Shown in pieces: positions 1-8,993 of a stretch of 64,000 bases of DNA. The notes beneath the pieces are model-generated. The model was not told the DNA's origin. It did not search any database and saw only the letters and a list, made by a program, of their open reading frames with translations. Position numbers and translations under genes: made by a program. This DNA comes from Flavihumibacter petaseus NBRC 106054 (GTDB taxonomy: Bacteria; Bacteroidota; Bacteroidia; Chitinophagales; Chitinophagaceae), in the NCBI RefSeq assembly GCF_000974785.1, contig NZ_BBWV01000002.1:434001-498000 (forward strand), read 5' to 3'. Numbering within the stretch: the first letter of the stretch is position 1; each line of letters begins with the position of its first letter.

Positions 1-519
1 AGAGGGCGGTTCGTTGCCACTCACCCAATGTGGGGTACGGAATACAGCGGCCCCGCTGCTGCAGTTAAGCATGCTTTTGAAAATAAGGCCGTGGTCATCT
101 GCAATGCAACGGACAGCGATGAAGATGCCGTTGAATGGGTAAAACAAGTTTACCGGAAGATCGGTATGCACCTTCTCGAAATGGATGCGGTATCCCATGA
201 CCTGCATGCTGCCTATGTGAGCCATATTTCGCACATCACCTCTTTTGCACTCGCCAATACTGTTCTCGAAAAGGAACGGGAAGACGAAGCCATATTCGAA
301 ATGGCCAGCGCTGGTTTCGAAAGTACCGTCCGCCTCGCCAAGAGTAACCCTGCCATGTGGGTGCCCATTTTCAAGCAGAACAGGGAAAATGTACTCGATG
401 TGCTGAATGAACATATCGCGCAGCTGCGCAAGTTCAAATCGTGCCTGGAGAAAGAGAACTACGACTATCTGCAGGAACTTATTGAAAATGCCAACCGGAT
501 CCGCAGGATCCTTAAATAG
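1..519 (+). CDS. tyrA: Prephenate dehydrogenase, C-terminal part (5' end outside window)
   Basis: The frame is open from the first base, so the N-terminal NAD-binding part lies before the window. What remains is the helical C-terminal dimerisation and substrate-binding domain of the TyrA family. It has the conserved HPM..EYSGP stretch at the left edge and a histidine-rich SHISHITSFALA segment, both typical of prephenate dehydrogenases. The enzyme oxidatively decarboxylates prephenate to 4-hydroxyphenylpyruvate, the tyrosine branch after chorismate. It is followed after 39 bases by the DAHP synthase-chorismate mutase fusion and then aroB, aroA and aroC on the same strand, which supports an aromatic amino acid operon. 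Confidence 0.9.
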   Translation, partial: RGRFVATHPMWGTEYSGPAAAVKHAFENKAVVICNATDSDEDAVEWVKQVYRKIGMHLLEMDAVSHDLHAAYVSHISHITSFALANTVLEKEREDEAIFEMASAGFESTVRLAKSNPAMWVPIFKQNRENVLDVLNEHIAQLRKFKSCLEKENYDYLQELIENANRIRRILK

Positions 520-529
520 TAATGATTTT

Positions 530-557
530 TTGACTTTTTAATTATAATCTACCTTTA
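530..557 (+). promoter_or_regulatory. Possible Bacteroidota-type promoter inside the aro operon
   Basis: TTG at 530-532 and TACCTTTA at 550-557 are 17 bases apart and match the TTG / TAnnTTTG pattern except for the last base. A transcript from here would begin near 564, inside the longest reading frame of the next gene, and would favour the in-frame ATG at 586 as start. This is inference from motif and spacing only. Confidence 0.35.
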
Positions 558-558
558 C

Positions 559-1653
559 ATGATGCAAGCAACCGATAACAAAACCATGAAACAAGTAACA
601 CAGGAAGCATGGGCAAAACGCCCCCTGATCATTTCAGGTCCCTGTAGTGCAGAGACTGAAGAGCAGGTGCTCGAAACCGCACAGCGGCTGGCCAATACGG
701 GAAAAGTAGATGTGCTTCGCGCCGGTATCTGGAAGCCACGTACCCGTCCCGGGTCTTTTGAAGGCATTGGCACGAAGGGACTTCCCTGGTTGCAGCAGGC
801 GAAAAAACTCACTGGCCTTCCCGTTGCTGTTGAGGTAGCTACCGCAAAACAGGTGGAAGATGCTTTGCATTTTGATGTGGACATCCTCTGGGTGGGTGCA
901 AGAACAACTGTGAACCCCTTCAGTGTTCAGGAAGTGGCAGACGCCCTGCGTGGTGTTGATGTGCCCGTGCTGATCAAGAATCCCATCAATCCCGACCTGG
1001 AACTCTGGCTCGGAGCGGTTGAACGTGTTGCCAAAGCAGGTATCAACCAGATCGGCCTGATCCACCGTGGTTTCTCTTCTTACGGTAATACCGAATTCCG
1101 CAATGCGCCGATGTGGCACCTTGCTATCGAAATGAAGCGCCGGAATCCGGAACTGATGATCATCAATGACCCTTCCCATATCTGCGGTCGCCGCGATATC
1201 CTGATCGATGTTGCCCAGAAGGCCATTGACCTTGACTTCGACGGTCTCATGATCGAAAGTCATATTGATCCCGATAAAGCATGGAGCGATGCCAAACAGC
1301 AGGTGACACCGGAAAGACTGGCAGAAATGCTCGACAGCATTGCCTGGAGAAAAGAAGATGTCGATTCAGCAGCTTTTCATGCTGCCCTGGAAAAATTGCG
1401 TCAGCAGATCAATCACCTGGATGACGAACTGATGCAGATCCTCGGCCAGCGAATGAAAGTAGCTGAACAAATCGGTACTTATAAAAAGAACAACGGCATC
1501 ACTATCCTGCAGACAAACCGCTGGAATGAAATTCTGGAACGTGCCTATGTAAAAGGCGACAAGCTGGGTCTGAGCAAAGAATTCATCACCCGCTATTTCG
1601 ACGCCGTTCACATGGAAAGCATCAATCACCAGAATAAAATCATGAACAGCTAA
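559..1653 (+). CDS. Bifunctional 3-deoxy-7-phosphoheptulonate synthase / chorismate mutase (type II)
   Basis: Residues about 20-265 form a DAHP synthase barrel of the KDO8P-synthase-like subclass, with ISGPCSAETEEQ, AGIWKPRTRPGSFEG, KNPINPD and NDPSHICGRRD signatures. Residues about 275-364 are an AroQ-type chorismate mutase helix bundle (LRQQINHLDDELMQIL). The protein therefore condenses PEP and erythrose-4-phosphate at pathway entry and converts chorismate to prephenate at the branch. The fusion is typical of Bacteroidota and may allow feedback through prephenate. ATGs at 559, 562 and 586 are in frame. A promoter-like element at 530-557 would favour 586 (MKQVTQEAW), but operon transcription from tyrA allows 559. 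The 16-base gap to aroB suggests co-transcription. Confidence 0.95.
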   Translation: MMQATDNKTMKQVTQEAWAKRPLIISGPCSAETEEQVLETAQRLANTGKVDVLRAGIWKPRTRPGSFEGIGTKGLPWLQQAKKLTGLPVAVEVATAKQVEDALHFDVDILWVGARTTVNPFSVQEVADALRGVDVPVLIKNPINPDLELWLGAVERVAKAGINQIGLIHRGFSSYGNTEFRNAPMWHLAIEMKRRNPELMIINDPSHICGRRDILIDVAQKAIDLDFDGLMIESHIDPDKAWSDAKQQVTPERLAEMLDSIAWRKEDVDSAAFHAALEKLRQQINHLDDELMQILGQRMKVAEQIGTYKKNNGITILQTNRWNEILERAYVKGDKLGLSKEFITRYFDAVHMESINHQNKIMNS

Positions 1654-1668
1654 GGCTGCAATACAGGA

Positions 1669-2691
1669 ATGGAAAAAAAATCTATCCGGATAGGGCAGGC
1701 TGTTACAGACTATTATTTTGGTGGCGGGCTAAAGCAACTCGCAACGGTGACGGATAAACGCCATACCGTTGTACTGACCGATGAAAACCTTTATGGCATT
1801 TACGAAAAGCAGCTGAAAGGCTGGAAGACCATCGTGCTGCCGCCGGGCGAAGCGCACAAGCAGCAAAGCACGGTAGACGGTGTGATGAACCAGTTGATCG
1901 GGGCAGAGGCAGACAGAAAGTCTACGCTGGTGGGGCTAGGTGGTGGCGTGATCACCGATCTCGCCGGATATATCGGCGCCACCTATCTGCGGGGTATCAG
2001 GGTGGGCTTTATTCCGGGTAGCCTGCTGGCAATGGTGGATGCCTCGATTGGCGGGAAGAACGGAGTTGATGTGGGCGTTTACAAGAATCTTGTGGGCACC
2101 ATCAGGCAACCTTCCTTTTTGCTTTTTGATGCAGCACTCCTGCAATCGTTACCGGAAAATGAATGGCAGAACGGTTTTGCCGAGATCATCAAACATGCCT
2201 GTATCAAAGATGCGGCGATGTTCAGGGAGCTCGAAGCAACTGATATCGCCGGATACCGTAAAAATAAAAAGGCACTGGCAGCCCTGCTTCGCCGAAACGC
2301 CCTGCTGAAAACAAAAGTGGTGCAGAAAGACGAGACAGAACAGGGTGACCGCAAGCTGTTGAACTTTGGTCATACTCTTGCCCATGCGCTGGAGAATCTC
2401 TTTCAATTGAGCCATGGGGAAGCTGTGGCCATCGGGATGGCCTATGCCAGCGAAATCTCTGCCAGCGAACTCGGCTTCAGGCAGGCTGAAAGGGTAAAGC
2501 GCGTGATCGCACAGTATGGATTGCCAACGAAGCTCAGTTTTGATCCGGATCCTGTATTTGACATCCTGAAGCATGACAAGAAGCGGGAGCGTGACTCCCT
2601 GCATTATATCCTGCTGGAAAGAATCGGCAAAGGGGTAGTACATACCCTGCCTTTGACGACCGTTAAAAAAATCATTGAACAAATTTCATAA
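1669..2691 (+). CDS. aroB: 3-dehydroquinate synthase
   Basis: This enzyme converts DAHP to 3-dehydroquinate using NAD and a divalent metal. The 340-residue protein has the family length and signatures: a GGGVITDLAG nucleotide-binding turn at about residue 91, LAMVDASIGGKNGVD, GFAEIIKHACI, and the metal-binding LLNFGHTLAHALE and LSHGEAVAIGM segments. It sits in the third position of the aro operon, 12 bases before aroA, and directly follows DAHP synthase, its metabolic predecessor. The start ATG at 1669 gives an N-terminus without a signal, as expected for a cytoplasmic enzyme. Confidence 0.97.
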   Translation: MEKKSIRIGQAVTDYYFGGGLKQLATVTDKRHTVVLTDENLYGIYEKQLKGWKTIVLPPGEAHKQQSTVDGVMNQLIGAEADRKSTLVGLGGGVITDLAGYIGATYLRGIRVGFIPGSLLAMVDASIGGKNGVDVGVYKNLVGTIRQPSFLLFDAALLQSLPENEWQNGFAEIIKHACIKDAAMFRELEATDIAGYRKNKKALAALLRRNALLKTKVVQKDETEQGDRKLLNFGHTLAHALENLFQLSHGEAVAIGMAYASEISASELGFRQAERVKRVIAQYGLPTKLSFDPDPVFDILKHDKKRERDSLHYILLERIGKGVVHTLPLTTVKKIIEQIS

Positions 2692-2703
2692 CCAGTACTA
2701 TAC

Positions 2704-3978
2704 ATGACTGTTCGAGTTGAACCATCCGTGCTCGGGGGAACCATCTACGCACCGGCTTCCAAAAGTTCCATGCAACGTGCCTGTGCAGCTGCGCTTGCGG
2801 CAGGTGGCACTACACTGATCAAGAATCCCGGGCGCTCCAATGACGATCAGGCCGCAATAGGGGTGATCTCGGCCCTGGGAGCGGAAATCAGGCAAACACC
2901 TGAAGGACTTGAAGTGACTAGTTCGGGTGTACATGCCAGTAAGGACGAAGTGTTTTGCGGGGAAAGCGGCCTTGGAATCAGGATGTTCACACCCCTGGTG
3001 GCTATGAACAGGGGACCCATCAATATCAACGGTGAAGGAAGCCTTAAAACAAGGCCTATGGATTTCTTTGATAGTATCCTGCCACAACTGGGTGTAACGA
3101 TCCATTCCAACGAAGGCAAACTTCCGCTTACAGTTGAAGGCCCTTTGCAACCGGCTGATATCCGGATAGACGGATCTCTCAGTTCGCAGTTCCTTACTGG
3201 TTTGTTACTGGCCTATGCAGCATCCGGTGCGAATGGTGTAACTATTTCAGTAGACAACCTGAAAAGCAAGCCATATGTGGATCTTACCCTCGAAGTAATG
3301 AAGGCTTTCGGCATGAACGTACCGGAGAACCGCAACTACGAGGCTTTCCATTTCGGTCAGCCCAAAACCGCTGCTGCTGCCACGAGATCCTACACGGTGG
3401 AAGGTGACTGGAGCGGTGCCGCATTCCTGCTGGTTGCAGGCGCCATTGCCGGTGATATCGTAGTAGAAGGACTGGATACCTTTTCCACCCAGGCCGATAA
3501 GGCCGTGTTGCAGGCCCTGATGCAAAGCGGTGCAGGATTAAGTATAGAAGCCAACCAGATCGCTATCCGGAAAATGCCGTTGAAGGCTTTTCATTTTGAT
3601 GCAACAGATTGTCCTGATCTCTTCCCGCCACTGGTGGCGCTTGCAGCCTGCTGTTCCGGCACTACGGTGATAGAAGGTGTTGACCGCCTGGCGCACAAGG
3701 AAAGCAACCGCGGACTTACCCTTCAGGAAGAATTTGGGAAGATGGGTGTTGAAATTACCCTGCAGGGCAACCTGATGCTTATTAAAGGCGCAGATCAGAT
3801 CAAAGGCGCAGTTCTCAATTCCCATCACGACCATCGTATAGCCATGGCTGGTGCTGTTGCTGCATTAAGAGCAGATGGTCCGTGTACTATCGGGCACGCA
3901 TCCGCCATTAATAAATCCTATCCCGATTTCTTTGACCATATTGCCCGTTTGGGTGCCAAAGTTGATATAAGCCAGTAA
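2704..3978 (+). CDS. aroA: 3-phosphoshikimate 1-carboxyvinyltransferase (EPSP synthase)
   Basis: EPSP synthase adds an enolpyruvyl group from PEP to shikimate-3-phosphate. The 424-residue protein shows the APASKSSMQRA substrate-binding loop near residue 17, a GESGLGIRMFTPL segment, DGSLSSQFLTGLL in the second half-barrel, and the late HDHRIAMA motif at about residue 377. The SSQFLTG and KSS forms resemble class II-like bacterial enzymes. The stop is followed after one base by the aroC start codon, so the two are translationally linked. Shikimate kinase and dehydrogenase genes are not in the window. Confidence 0.96.
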   Translation: MTVRVEPSVLGGTIYAPASKSSMQRACAAALAAGGTTLIKNPGRSNDDQAAIGVISALGAEIRQTPEGLEVTSSGVHASKDEVFCGESGLGIRMFTPLVAMNRGPININGEGSLKTRPMDFFDSILPQLGVTIHSNEGKLPLTVEGPLQPADIRIDGSLSSQFLTGLLLAYAASGANGVTISVDNLKSKPYVDLTLEVMKAFGMNVPENRNYEAFHFGQPKTAAAATRSYTVEGDWSGAAFLLVAGAIAGDIVVEGLDTFSTQADKAVLQALMQSGAGLSIEANQIAIRKMPLKAFHFDATDCPDLFPPLVALAACCSGTTVIEGVDRLAHKESNRGLTLQEEFGKMGVEITLQGNLMLIKGADQIKGAVLNSHHDHRIAMAGAVAALRADGPCTIGHASAINKSYPDFFDHIARLGAKVDISQ

Positions 3979-3979
3979 C

Positions 3980-4978
3980 ATGAATGCATTCGGACGTCTT
4001 TTCAGGATCAGTATTGTTGGAGAATCCCACGGCCCGGCGGTAGGTGTGGTGATTGACGGTGTTCCTGCCGGATTGCCATTGTCCGCAGATGATTTCGCCG
4101 TTGATATCGAACGTCGTAAAGGTGGACTTCAGAAAGGCACCACGCCGCGGAAAGAAGATGATTTTCCCCTGTTTCAGACCGGTCTTTTTAATGGTCATGC
4201 TACCGGTGCTCCGATGACCATTTTCTTCGAGAACAAGAACACGCGTTCCGGAGATTATGAAAAGCAGCGCGCCGTTCCGCGGCCGGGGCATGCTGATATG
4301 GTCGCTCACCAGAAATTCGGTGGTTATGAAGACTTCAGGGGCGGTGGCCATTTCAGTGGTCGCCTTACTGTAGGACTGGTAGCTGCTGGTGTTGTGGCAA
4401 AAAAGATACTGGGAGATATATCAGTAAAAGCATCCATCCTGGAGATCGGGGGAGAACCTGACATTGAAAAAGGGCTGCAAAAAGCGATTGATGCGAAAGA
4501 CAGTATCGGCGGTATAGTAGAGTGCCGGGTTAGCGGGCTTCCTGCAGGAATGGGTGAGCCTTTTTTTGATTCCGTTGAATCCCTGCTGGCGCATGCCGTT
4601 TTTGCAATTCCCGCTATCAGAGGCGTCGAGTTCGGCAGCGGTTTTGCAGCAGCCCGCATGTTTGGTGTGGAACACAATGATGCAATCGAAAACGTTTCGG
4701 GAAAGACGCGTACCAACCACGCCGGCGGTGTTGTTGGTGGCATTACCAACGGCAATGAACTGGTATTCCGCATTGCTGTGAAACCGACATCTTCCACACC
4801 TAAGGAACAACTTACCCTGAATTGGGAAACCGGGCAACAGGAAGAATTTTCTGTAAAGGGCAGGCACGACCTGTGCATAGCGTTGCGGGTACCTGTGGTA
4901 CTGGAAGCAGTAACTGCAGCTGTTTTGGCAGACCTGCTGTTACAGGTGAATGCAGTTCCCAGGGTTTGGAAATCCTGA
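3980..4978 (+). CDS. aroC: Chorismate synthase
   Basis: The enzyme removes phosphate from EPSP to give chorismate and needs reduced FMN. Recognisable signatures are FRISIVGESHGPAVG at the N-terminus, RRKGGLQKGTTPRKE, RPGHADM near residue 98, the FRGGGHFSGRLT flavin region, a THRTNHAGG-like segment (KTRTNHAGGVVGG) and the terminal GRHDLC. At 332 residues it is shorter than the usual 350-390, ending soon after the LADLLLQ helix, but no catalytic signature is missing. It closes the aromatic operon; an envelope gene begins 56 bases later. Confidence 0.95.
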   Translation: MNAFGRLFRISIVGESHGPAVGVVIDGVPAGLPLSADDFAVDIERRKGGLQKGTTPRKEDDFPLFQTGLFNGHATGAPMTIFFENKNTRSGDYEKQRAVPRPGHADMVAHQKFGGYEDFRGGGHFSGRLTVGLVAAGVVAKKILGDISVKASILEIGGEPDIEKGLQKAIDAKDSIGGIVECRVSGLPAGMGEPFFDSVESLLAHAVFAIPAIRGVEFGSGFAAARMFGVEHNDAIENVSGKTRTNHAGGVVGGITNGNELVFRIAVKPTSSTPKEQLTLNWETGQQEEFSVKGRHDLCIALRVPVVLEAVTAAVLADLLLQVNAVPRVWKS

Positions 4979-5034
4979 CGCCTGCAGACAGGTGAAAGGA
5001 AAACCCTATCTTGTTGATCCGAAACCTGAATCGC

Positions 5035-6708
5035 ATGAGATTGAAACCATATTTGTTGTGGTTGAGTTTACTGTTTTTCGTAGCCTGTGGAAACCCGTCA
5101 ACGCCCCCAAAGCCACCCAGCGAAGTGGTGATCGCTGAAAAGCCGGAAGAAGTTCAGGTTAAAGCCAGCGAACAGCTGGAGAAACTGATCAGTTTCCTGG
5201 GTGAATCGAATGGCAAGCTGAATGATTCCACCACGTTGCGCAATTACCAGTTGCTGCGTGATATTTACAGCGGTAGTGGTTATGAGCCCATATGGAGCGA
5301 AAACAATCGCTGGAAACTTCTCGGTGATTCCCTTTTTCACGTCATTTTCAAAAGCAAGGAGTTTGGCCTTTTCCCGTCGGACTATCACCTCGAACCGATC
5401 CTGGCGATACGTAACAAATTCGTGATCGATACCGCTGCGAGAAAAAATATTGCTTCCTGGACCAGGGCGGATATCCTCCTTACCGACGGATTTCTCCAGA
5501 TGGCCCGCGATCTCTACTCAGGTCGCCTGGTGAAAGACAGCATTACCATGCGGGCTGACAGTCTTTCTCCCCAACAGCTGAAGGGTTGCCTGGATACATT
5601 GCTGTTAACGAACCAGCCCCACGCCGTACTTGAACCGCTTGAACCACAACATCCGGGCTATAAGGCACTGCGCGCCGCATTACCGGGCTTCCTCGATTCC
5701 ACGCAGTTCAGGAAGTACACCTATGTGCAGTTTCCCCAGGCTGATTCTATGACGCTGATCAGGGAGGTGGCCAGGCGACTCCAGGAAGACACCCTGCTGG
5801 CGGCAGACTGGCAGGAACAGGATTCGGCAGCGTATTCAGCAGCCGTGCGGAAATATCAGTCCGCACACAGCATCCGTACCACTGGTGTCGCTGCAGAACT
5901 GACCGTCAAAAGTCTTAACAACACTGGTTGGGAAAAATTCAAGCGGATAGCGATCAATCTTGACCGTTATAAGCAGATTCCAGCCAAACTTCCCGAGACC
6001 TATATCTGGGTGAACCTGCCTTCATTTACCCTCACCCTGGTGGATATGGACACCATCGCACTGCAATCAAAAGTGATCGTTGGGGCATCAAAAACCCGTA
6101 CTCCGGTGCTGACCAGCGAGATCGTGAACTTCATTACCTATCCACAGTGGACAGTTCCTTACAGCATCATTTTCAAGGAGATGTTGCCGAAAATTCAAAA
6201 GGATACCAATTTTCTCGCCAGGCAGAACCTGATGGTGGTAGACAAGAACGATAGCGTAATCAGTCCTTCCTCGATCGACTGGTTTAAACTCAATAAGAAT
6301 CATTTTCCATACCTGATCAGGCAGCGGCAGGGGGACGACAATTCCCTGGGAGTCATGAAATTCAATTTCAGGAACAAATATGCCGTATACCTCCACGATA
6401 CCAATGCCAGGGGGTTGTTCAGCCGGAGCGCGAGGGCGCTTAGTCACGGTTGCGTACGGGTTCAGGAATGGGAAAAATTAGCACATTTTCTGGTTCGGAA
6501 TGATGAAATAAGATACCATCCTGATACGTTAAGGGCATGGATCAGCCGCCAGGAAAAGCACGTAATCTCGGATTTTGTTCATGTTCCGATATTTATTCGG
6601 TATTTTACCTGTGAGGCGGACGGTGGCCGCATTAAGTTCTTCGATGACATTTATGCGGATGACCGGATGCTGGCTGAACGGTATTTCAGGAATAAACCCA
6701 TTAATTGA
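5035..6708 (+). CDS. L,D-transpeptidase family lipoprotein (YcbB/LdtD-like)
   Basis: L,D-transpeptidases make 3-3 peptidoglycan cross-links or attach proteins to the wall. The N-terminus from the ATG at 5035 is a lipoprotein signal ending LFFVAC, with Cys21 as the likely lipidated residue. An in-frame TTG at 5011 would add eight polar residues before it and is less likely. A scaffold domain and a putative peptidoglycan-binding segment (about residues 250-300) precede the YkuD catalytic domain. Its SHGCVRVQ motif puts the nucleophile at about Cys472. The 557-residue length fits the large YcbB-type enzymes. The RlpA-like gene starts 3 bases after its stop, so the pair is probably one transcript for envelope remodelling. 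Confidence 0.9.
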   Translation: MRLKPYLLWLSLLFFVACGNPSTPPKPPSEVVIAEKPEEVQVKASEQLEKLISFLGESNGKLNDSTTLRNYQLLRDIYSGSGYEPIWSENNRWKLLGDSLFHVIFKSKEFGLFPSDYHLEPILAIRNKFVIDTAARKNIASWTRADILLTDGFLQMARDLYSGRLVKDSITMRADSLSPQQLKGCLDTLLLTNQPHAVLEPLEPQHPGYKALRAALPGFLDSTQFRKYTYVQFPQADSMTLIREVARRLQEDTLLAADWQEQDSAAYSAAVRKYQSAHSIRTTGVAAELTVKSLNNTGWEKFKRIAINLDRYKQIPAKLPETYIWVNLPSFTLTLVDMDTIALQSKVIVGASKTRTPVLTSEIVNFITYPQWTVPYSIIFKEMLPKIQKDTNFLARQNLMVVDKNDSVISPSSIDWFKLNKNHFPYLIRQRQGDDNSLGVMKFNFRNKYAVYLHDTNARGLFSRSARALSHGCVRVQEWEKLAHFLVRNDEIRYHPDTLRAWISRQEKHVISDFVHVPIFIRYFTCEADGGRIKFFDDIYADDRMLAERYFRNKPIN

Positions 6709-6711
6709 TCC

Positions 6712-7161
6712 ATGAAAATCCTTCCCCGCGTATTGCTGGCCCTCAGCCTGCTTTATACGGGAGTGGCCGTTGCACAATCGGAACAGACACAGCCACCCAC
6801 CCGGAAAAAAAGGAAAGCCAACACAGCCAAAGTGCAGTATGGCACAGCCAGTTATTATGCCAGTAAATTCAATGGCCGCAAAACTGCCAGCGGCGAGATC
6901 TACGACAGCCAGAGGATGACCGCTGCGCATAATGGATTACCGTTAGGCACATGGATCAAGGTGACCAATATGCGCAACAAACGAACCGTTATCGTTCGTA
7001 TCAATGATCGTCTTCATTACCGCAACCCGCGCCTGGTGGATCTTTCACGTGCAGCAGCAAAAAAGCTCGGTTATACCGGACACGGTCTGGCCAAGGTGAA
7101 AGTTGAAGTGCTGGGCAAGAAAACTCCTGCCGAATTACCGGCCCTGACTACGAATAAATAA
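6712..7161 (+). CDS. Septal ring lytic transglycosylase RlpA-like secreted protein
   Basis: The 149-residue protein has a signal peptide (MKILPRVLLALSLLYTGVAVAQ) and a single double-psi beta-barrel domain, with GTASYYASKFNGRKTASGE, the MTAAHNGLPLGT motif and VRINDRLHY. This matches RlpA, which in other bacteria cleaves peptide-stripped glycan strands at the septum. There is no C-terminal SPOR domain, so septal targeting must be by other means or the role differs. A basic linker (RKKRKA) follows the signal. It is probably co-transcribed with the L,D-transpeptidase upstream. Confidence 0.88.
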   Translation: MKILPRVLLALSLLYTGVAVAQSEQTQPPTRKKRKANTAKVQYGTASYYASKFNGRKTASGEIYDSQRMTAAHNGLPLGTWIKVTNMRNKRTVIVRINDRLHYRNPRLVDLSRAAAKKLGYTGHGLAKVKVEVLGKKTPAELPALTTNK

Positions 7162-7184
7162 TTTACGAATCTGAAGGCAAATTC

Positions 7185-7192
7185 TATTTTTG
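7185..7192 (+). promoter_or_regulatory. -7 promoter element of the OmpA-like gene
   Basis: TATTTTTG matches TAnnTTTG exactly. A -33 TTTG is not obvious. The predicted transcript start near 7199 lies between an in-frame TTG at 7190 and the ATG at 7214, which rules out the longer start for the gene. Confidence 0.6.
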
Positions 7193-7213
7193 TGCCTTCA
7201 AAACAACCAACTT

Positions 7214-8539
7214 ATGATGAAGAAACTGCTATTGTCATTGACGGTAGTTACGAGTGTATTGGGAAGTGTTACTGCACAGAATGCCGACTACAAAAAGCGG
7301 CCGGCGATCGGGATCCATTTTATTACAAATGATTTTGTAACGCCGCAAAGGATCAAGGAGACTTCTCTCACTGATGTGTTGAAAGATAAACAATGGGCAA
7401 AATTCGGTGAGATGGACTATGGTTTCGGCATCAGTTACCTGAAGGGTCTTTCCAATAAAATCGACTTCTCCACAACGTTAGGTGTTTCATTTTTGAGCTA
7501 TCCCCTGAAAGATAATCCCAGCAATGGCGACGATGGCGCCCTGCTGGAATGGGATGCCATGGTGAGGGCAAAAATGACAAGCGACAAATACTGGGTATCT
7601 CCCTATATCTCTGCCGGTATCGGTGCTTCCAAATGGCGTGGCTATTATGGCGCCATTATCCCGGTTGGCCTGGGTATCCAGGTAAACTTCTTTGATGAGG
7701 CTTTCCTCTTGCTGGAAACACAATACCGCACCGGCATCACCAGCACCACCAGCAACCACTTTTTCAACAGCCTGGGCATTGCCGGCAATATCGGAAAGCC
7801 AAAAGAAGAGAAAGTTGTTCCGCAGCCGCCTTTGCCGATGGTTGCGCTGGACGAAGATAAAGATGGCGTGGTGGATTCGCTGGATGCCTGCCCGACAGTT
7901 CCCGGCCTTCCTGCCCTGCAGGGATGTCCTGACCGTGATGGCGACGGCATTGCCGATAAAGATGATAAGTGTCCGGATACACCGGGTATCGCCAAATACC
8001 AGGGCTGCCCCATTCCTGATACAGATGGCGACGGTATCAATGATGAAGAAGATAAATGTCCAACAGTTGCGGGCGTAGCCAAATACGAGGGTTGTCCTAT
8101 TCCTGACCGGGATAATGACGGCGTGAATGATGATGAAGACCGTTGCCCGGATATTGCCGGACCAGCAGATAATGGCGGTTGCCCGAAACTGGAAACTTCT
8201 AAATTCAATGCTGCTGCTGTTCAGTTTGTTACTGGCAGTGCCACACTGACTGCTGCTGCAAAACGCGAGCTGGACAAGGCAGCGCGCATCCTGAACGAGC
8301 AATACCCGACGGTAAATGTTGAGATCGCGGGTCATACTGATAATACCGGGTCAGCACCTTTCAACCAGAAGCTGAGTGAAAAGCGCGCTGCAGCCGTGAA
8401 GACCTACCTGGTGAAGAAAAAGGTAAGTGCTGACAGGTTGACTGCCGTTGGCTTTGGCCAGGACCAGCCGATCGGAGACAACAAGTCAGCGTCCGGAAAA
8501 GCGCAGAACCGTCGGGTAGAATTCAAGGTTAGTCAGTAA
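7214..8539 (+). CDS. OmpA family outer membrane protein with thrombospondin type 3 repeats
   Basis: A signal peptide (MMKKLLLSLTVVTSVLG) is followed by a membrane beta-barrel of about 180 residues. Then come four calcium-binding TSP3-type repeats (DxDxDGxxDxxDxCP pattern, about residues 213-320), and a C-terminal OmpA domain that binds peptidoglycan (HTDNTG and the RVEFKV end). Such proteins link the outer membrane to the cell wall in Bacteroidota. An upstream TTG at 7190 lies inside the promoter element, so the start is ATG 7214. The gene has its own promoter and is closed by a strong hairpin terminator. Confidence 0.92.
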   Translation: MMKKLLLSLTVVTSVLGSVTAQNADYKKRPAIGIHFITNDFVTPQRIKETSLTDVLKDKQWAKFGEMDYGFGISYLKGLSNKIDFSTTLGVSFLSYPLKDNPSNGDDGALLEWDAMVRAKMTSDKYWVSPYISAGIGASKWRGYYGAIIPVGLGIQVNFFDEAFLLLETQYRTGITSTTSNHFFNSLGIAGNIGKPKEEKVVPQPPLPMVALDEDKDGVVDSLDACPTVPGLPALQGCPDRDGDGIADKDDKCPDTPGIAKYQGCPIPDTDGDGINDEEDKCPTVAGVAKYEGCPIPDRDNDGVNDDEDRCPDIAGPADNGGCPKLETSKFNAAAVQFVTGSATLTAAAKRELDKAARILNEQYPTVNVEIAGHTDNTGSAPFNQKLSEKRAAAVKTYLVKKKVSADRLTAVGFGQDQPIGDNKSASGKAQNRRVEFKVSQ

Positions 8540-8595
8540 GCGTATACTATAAGCTTTTAACCTTTTAACTACCAGTAGAATTCACTTTAAATCAT

Positions 8596-8630
8596 AACAT
8601 CCCCCGGCCTGAAACCGGGGGATGTTTTTT
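8596..8630 (+). terminator. Rho-independent terminator of the OmpA-like gene
   Basis: A GC-rich stem of 11-13 base pairs (acatcccccgg pairing with ccgggggatgt) with a 7-base loop at 8608-8614 is followed by six T residues at 8625-8630. It lies 56 bases after the stop codon. Confidence 0.92.
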
Positions 8631-8993
8631 AAATGCTAACCCATTGGCATCCTGATGCCACCTCAATGATTATCTATTGGTAACCCGGCCAGTAGCCCGA
8701 ATTTACCCGGATTCTACCCGGTTTTCATAGGGAAATCGGGTCAATTCCGGGTAAAACCAGGGGTACCAATGAGGTTCCAAAGGCTTATCAACGGGGTTGC
8801 ATCAGGGTTGATGTAAAAAAGATAAAGGCTTCTTCCCTGTTTCATATAAAATGAAAATATAATTTTGCGGCCGGTTTTTGAAAAGTGGGGGTCGCAAGGA
8901 GCCATGGGAGAACGACCCCATGTTCTTCCCGCCGCTCAGAAACCACGTCGGAGGGTCTATAAATAGGAAGTCACCAAATAAATATTCTGGAAA
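8631..8993. other. Non-coding stretch with several RNA-like hairpins
   Basis: No convincing gene is seen between the terminator and the next start. A short palindrome lies at 8645-8660. A nested stem-loop spans 8702-8755: outer arms tttacccgga and tccgggtaaa, a symmetrical 4x4 internal loop, an inner 9-pair arm with one G-U, and an 8-base loop. At 8886-8930 three hairpins compete for the same bases: ggggtcg with cgacccc, catggg with cccatg, and gggagaac with gttcttccc. This could be a structured leader or the remains of a mobile element; there is no match to a known RNA family that I recognise. Confidence 0.4.

Noticed and set aside
7190-7213. Longer N-terminus of the OmpA-like gene from TTG
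   Set aside because: The TTG overlaps the -7 promoter element, so it would not be in the transcript.
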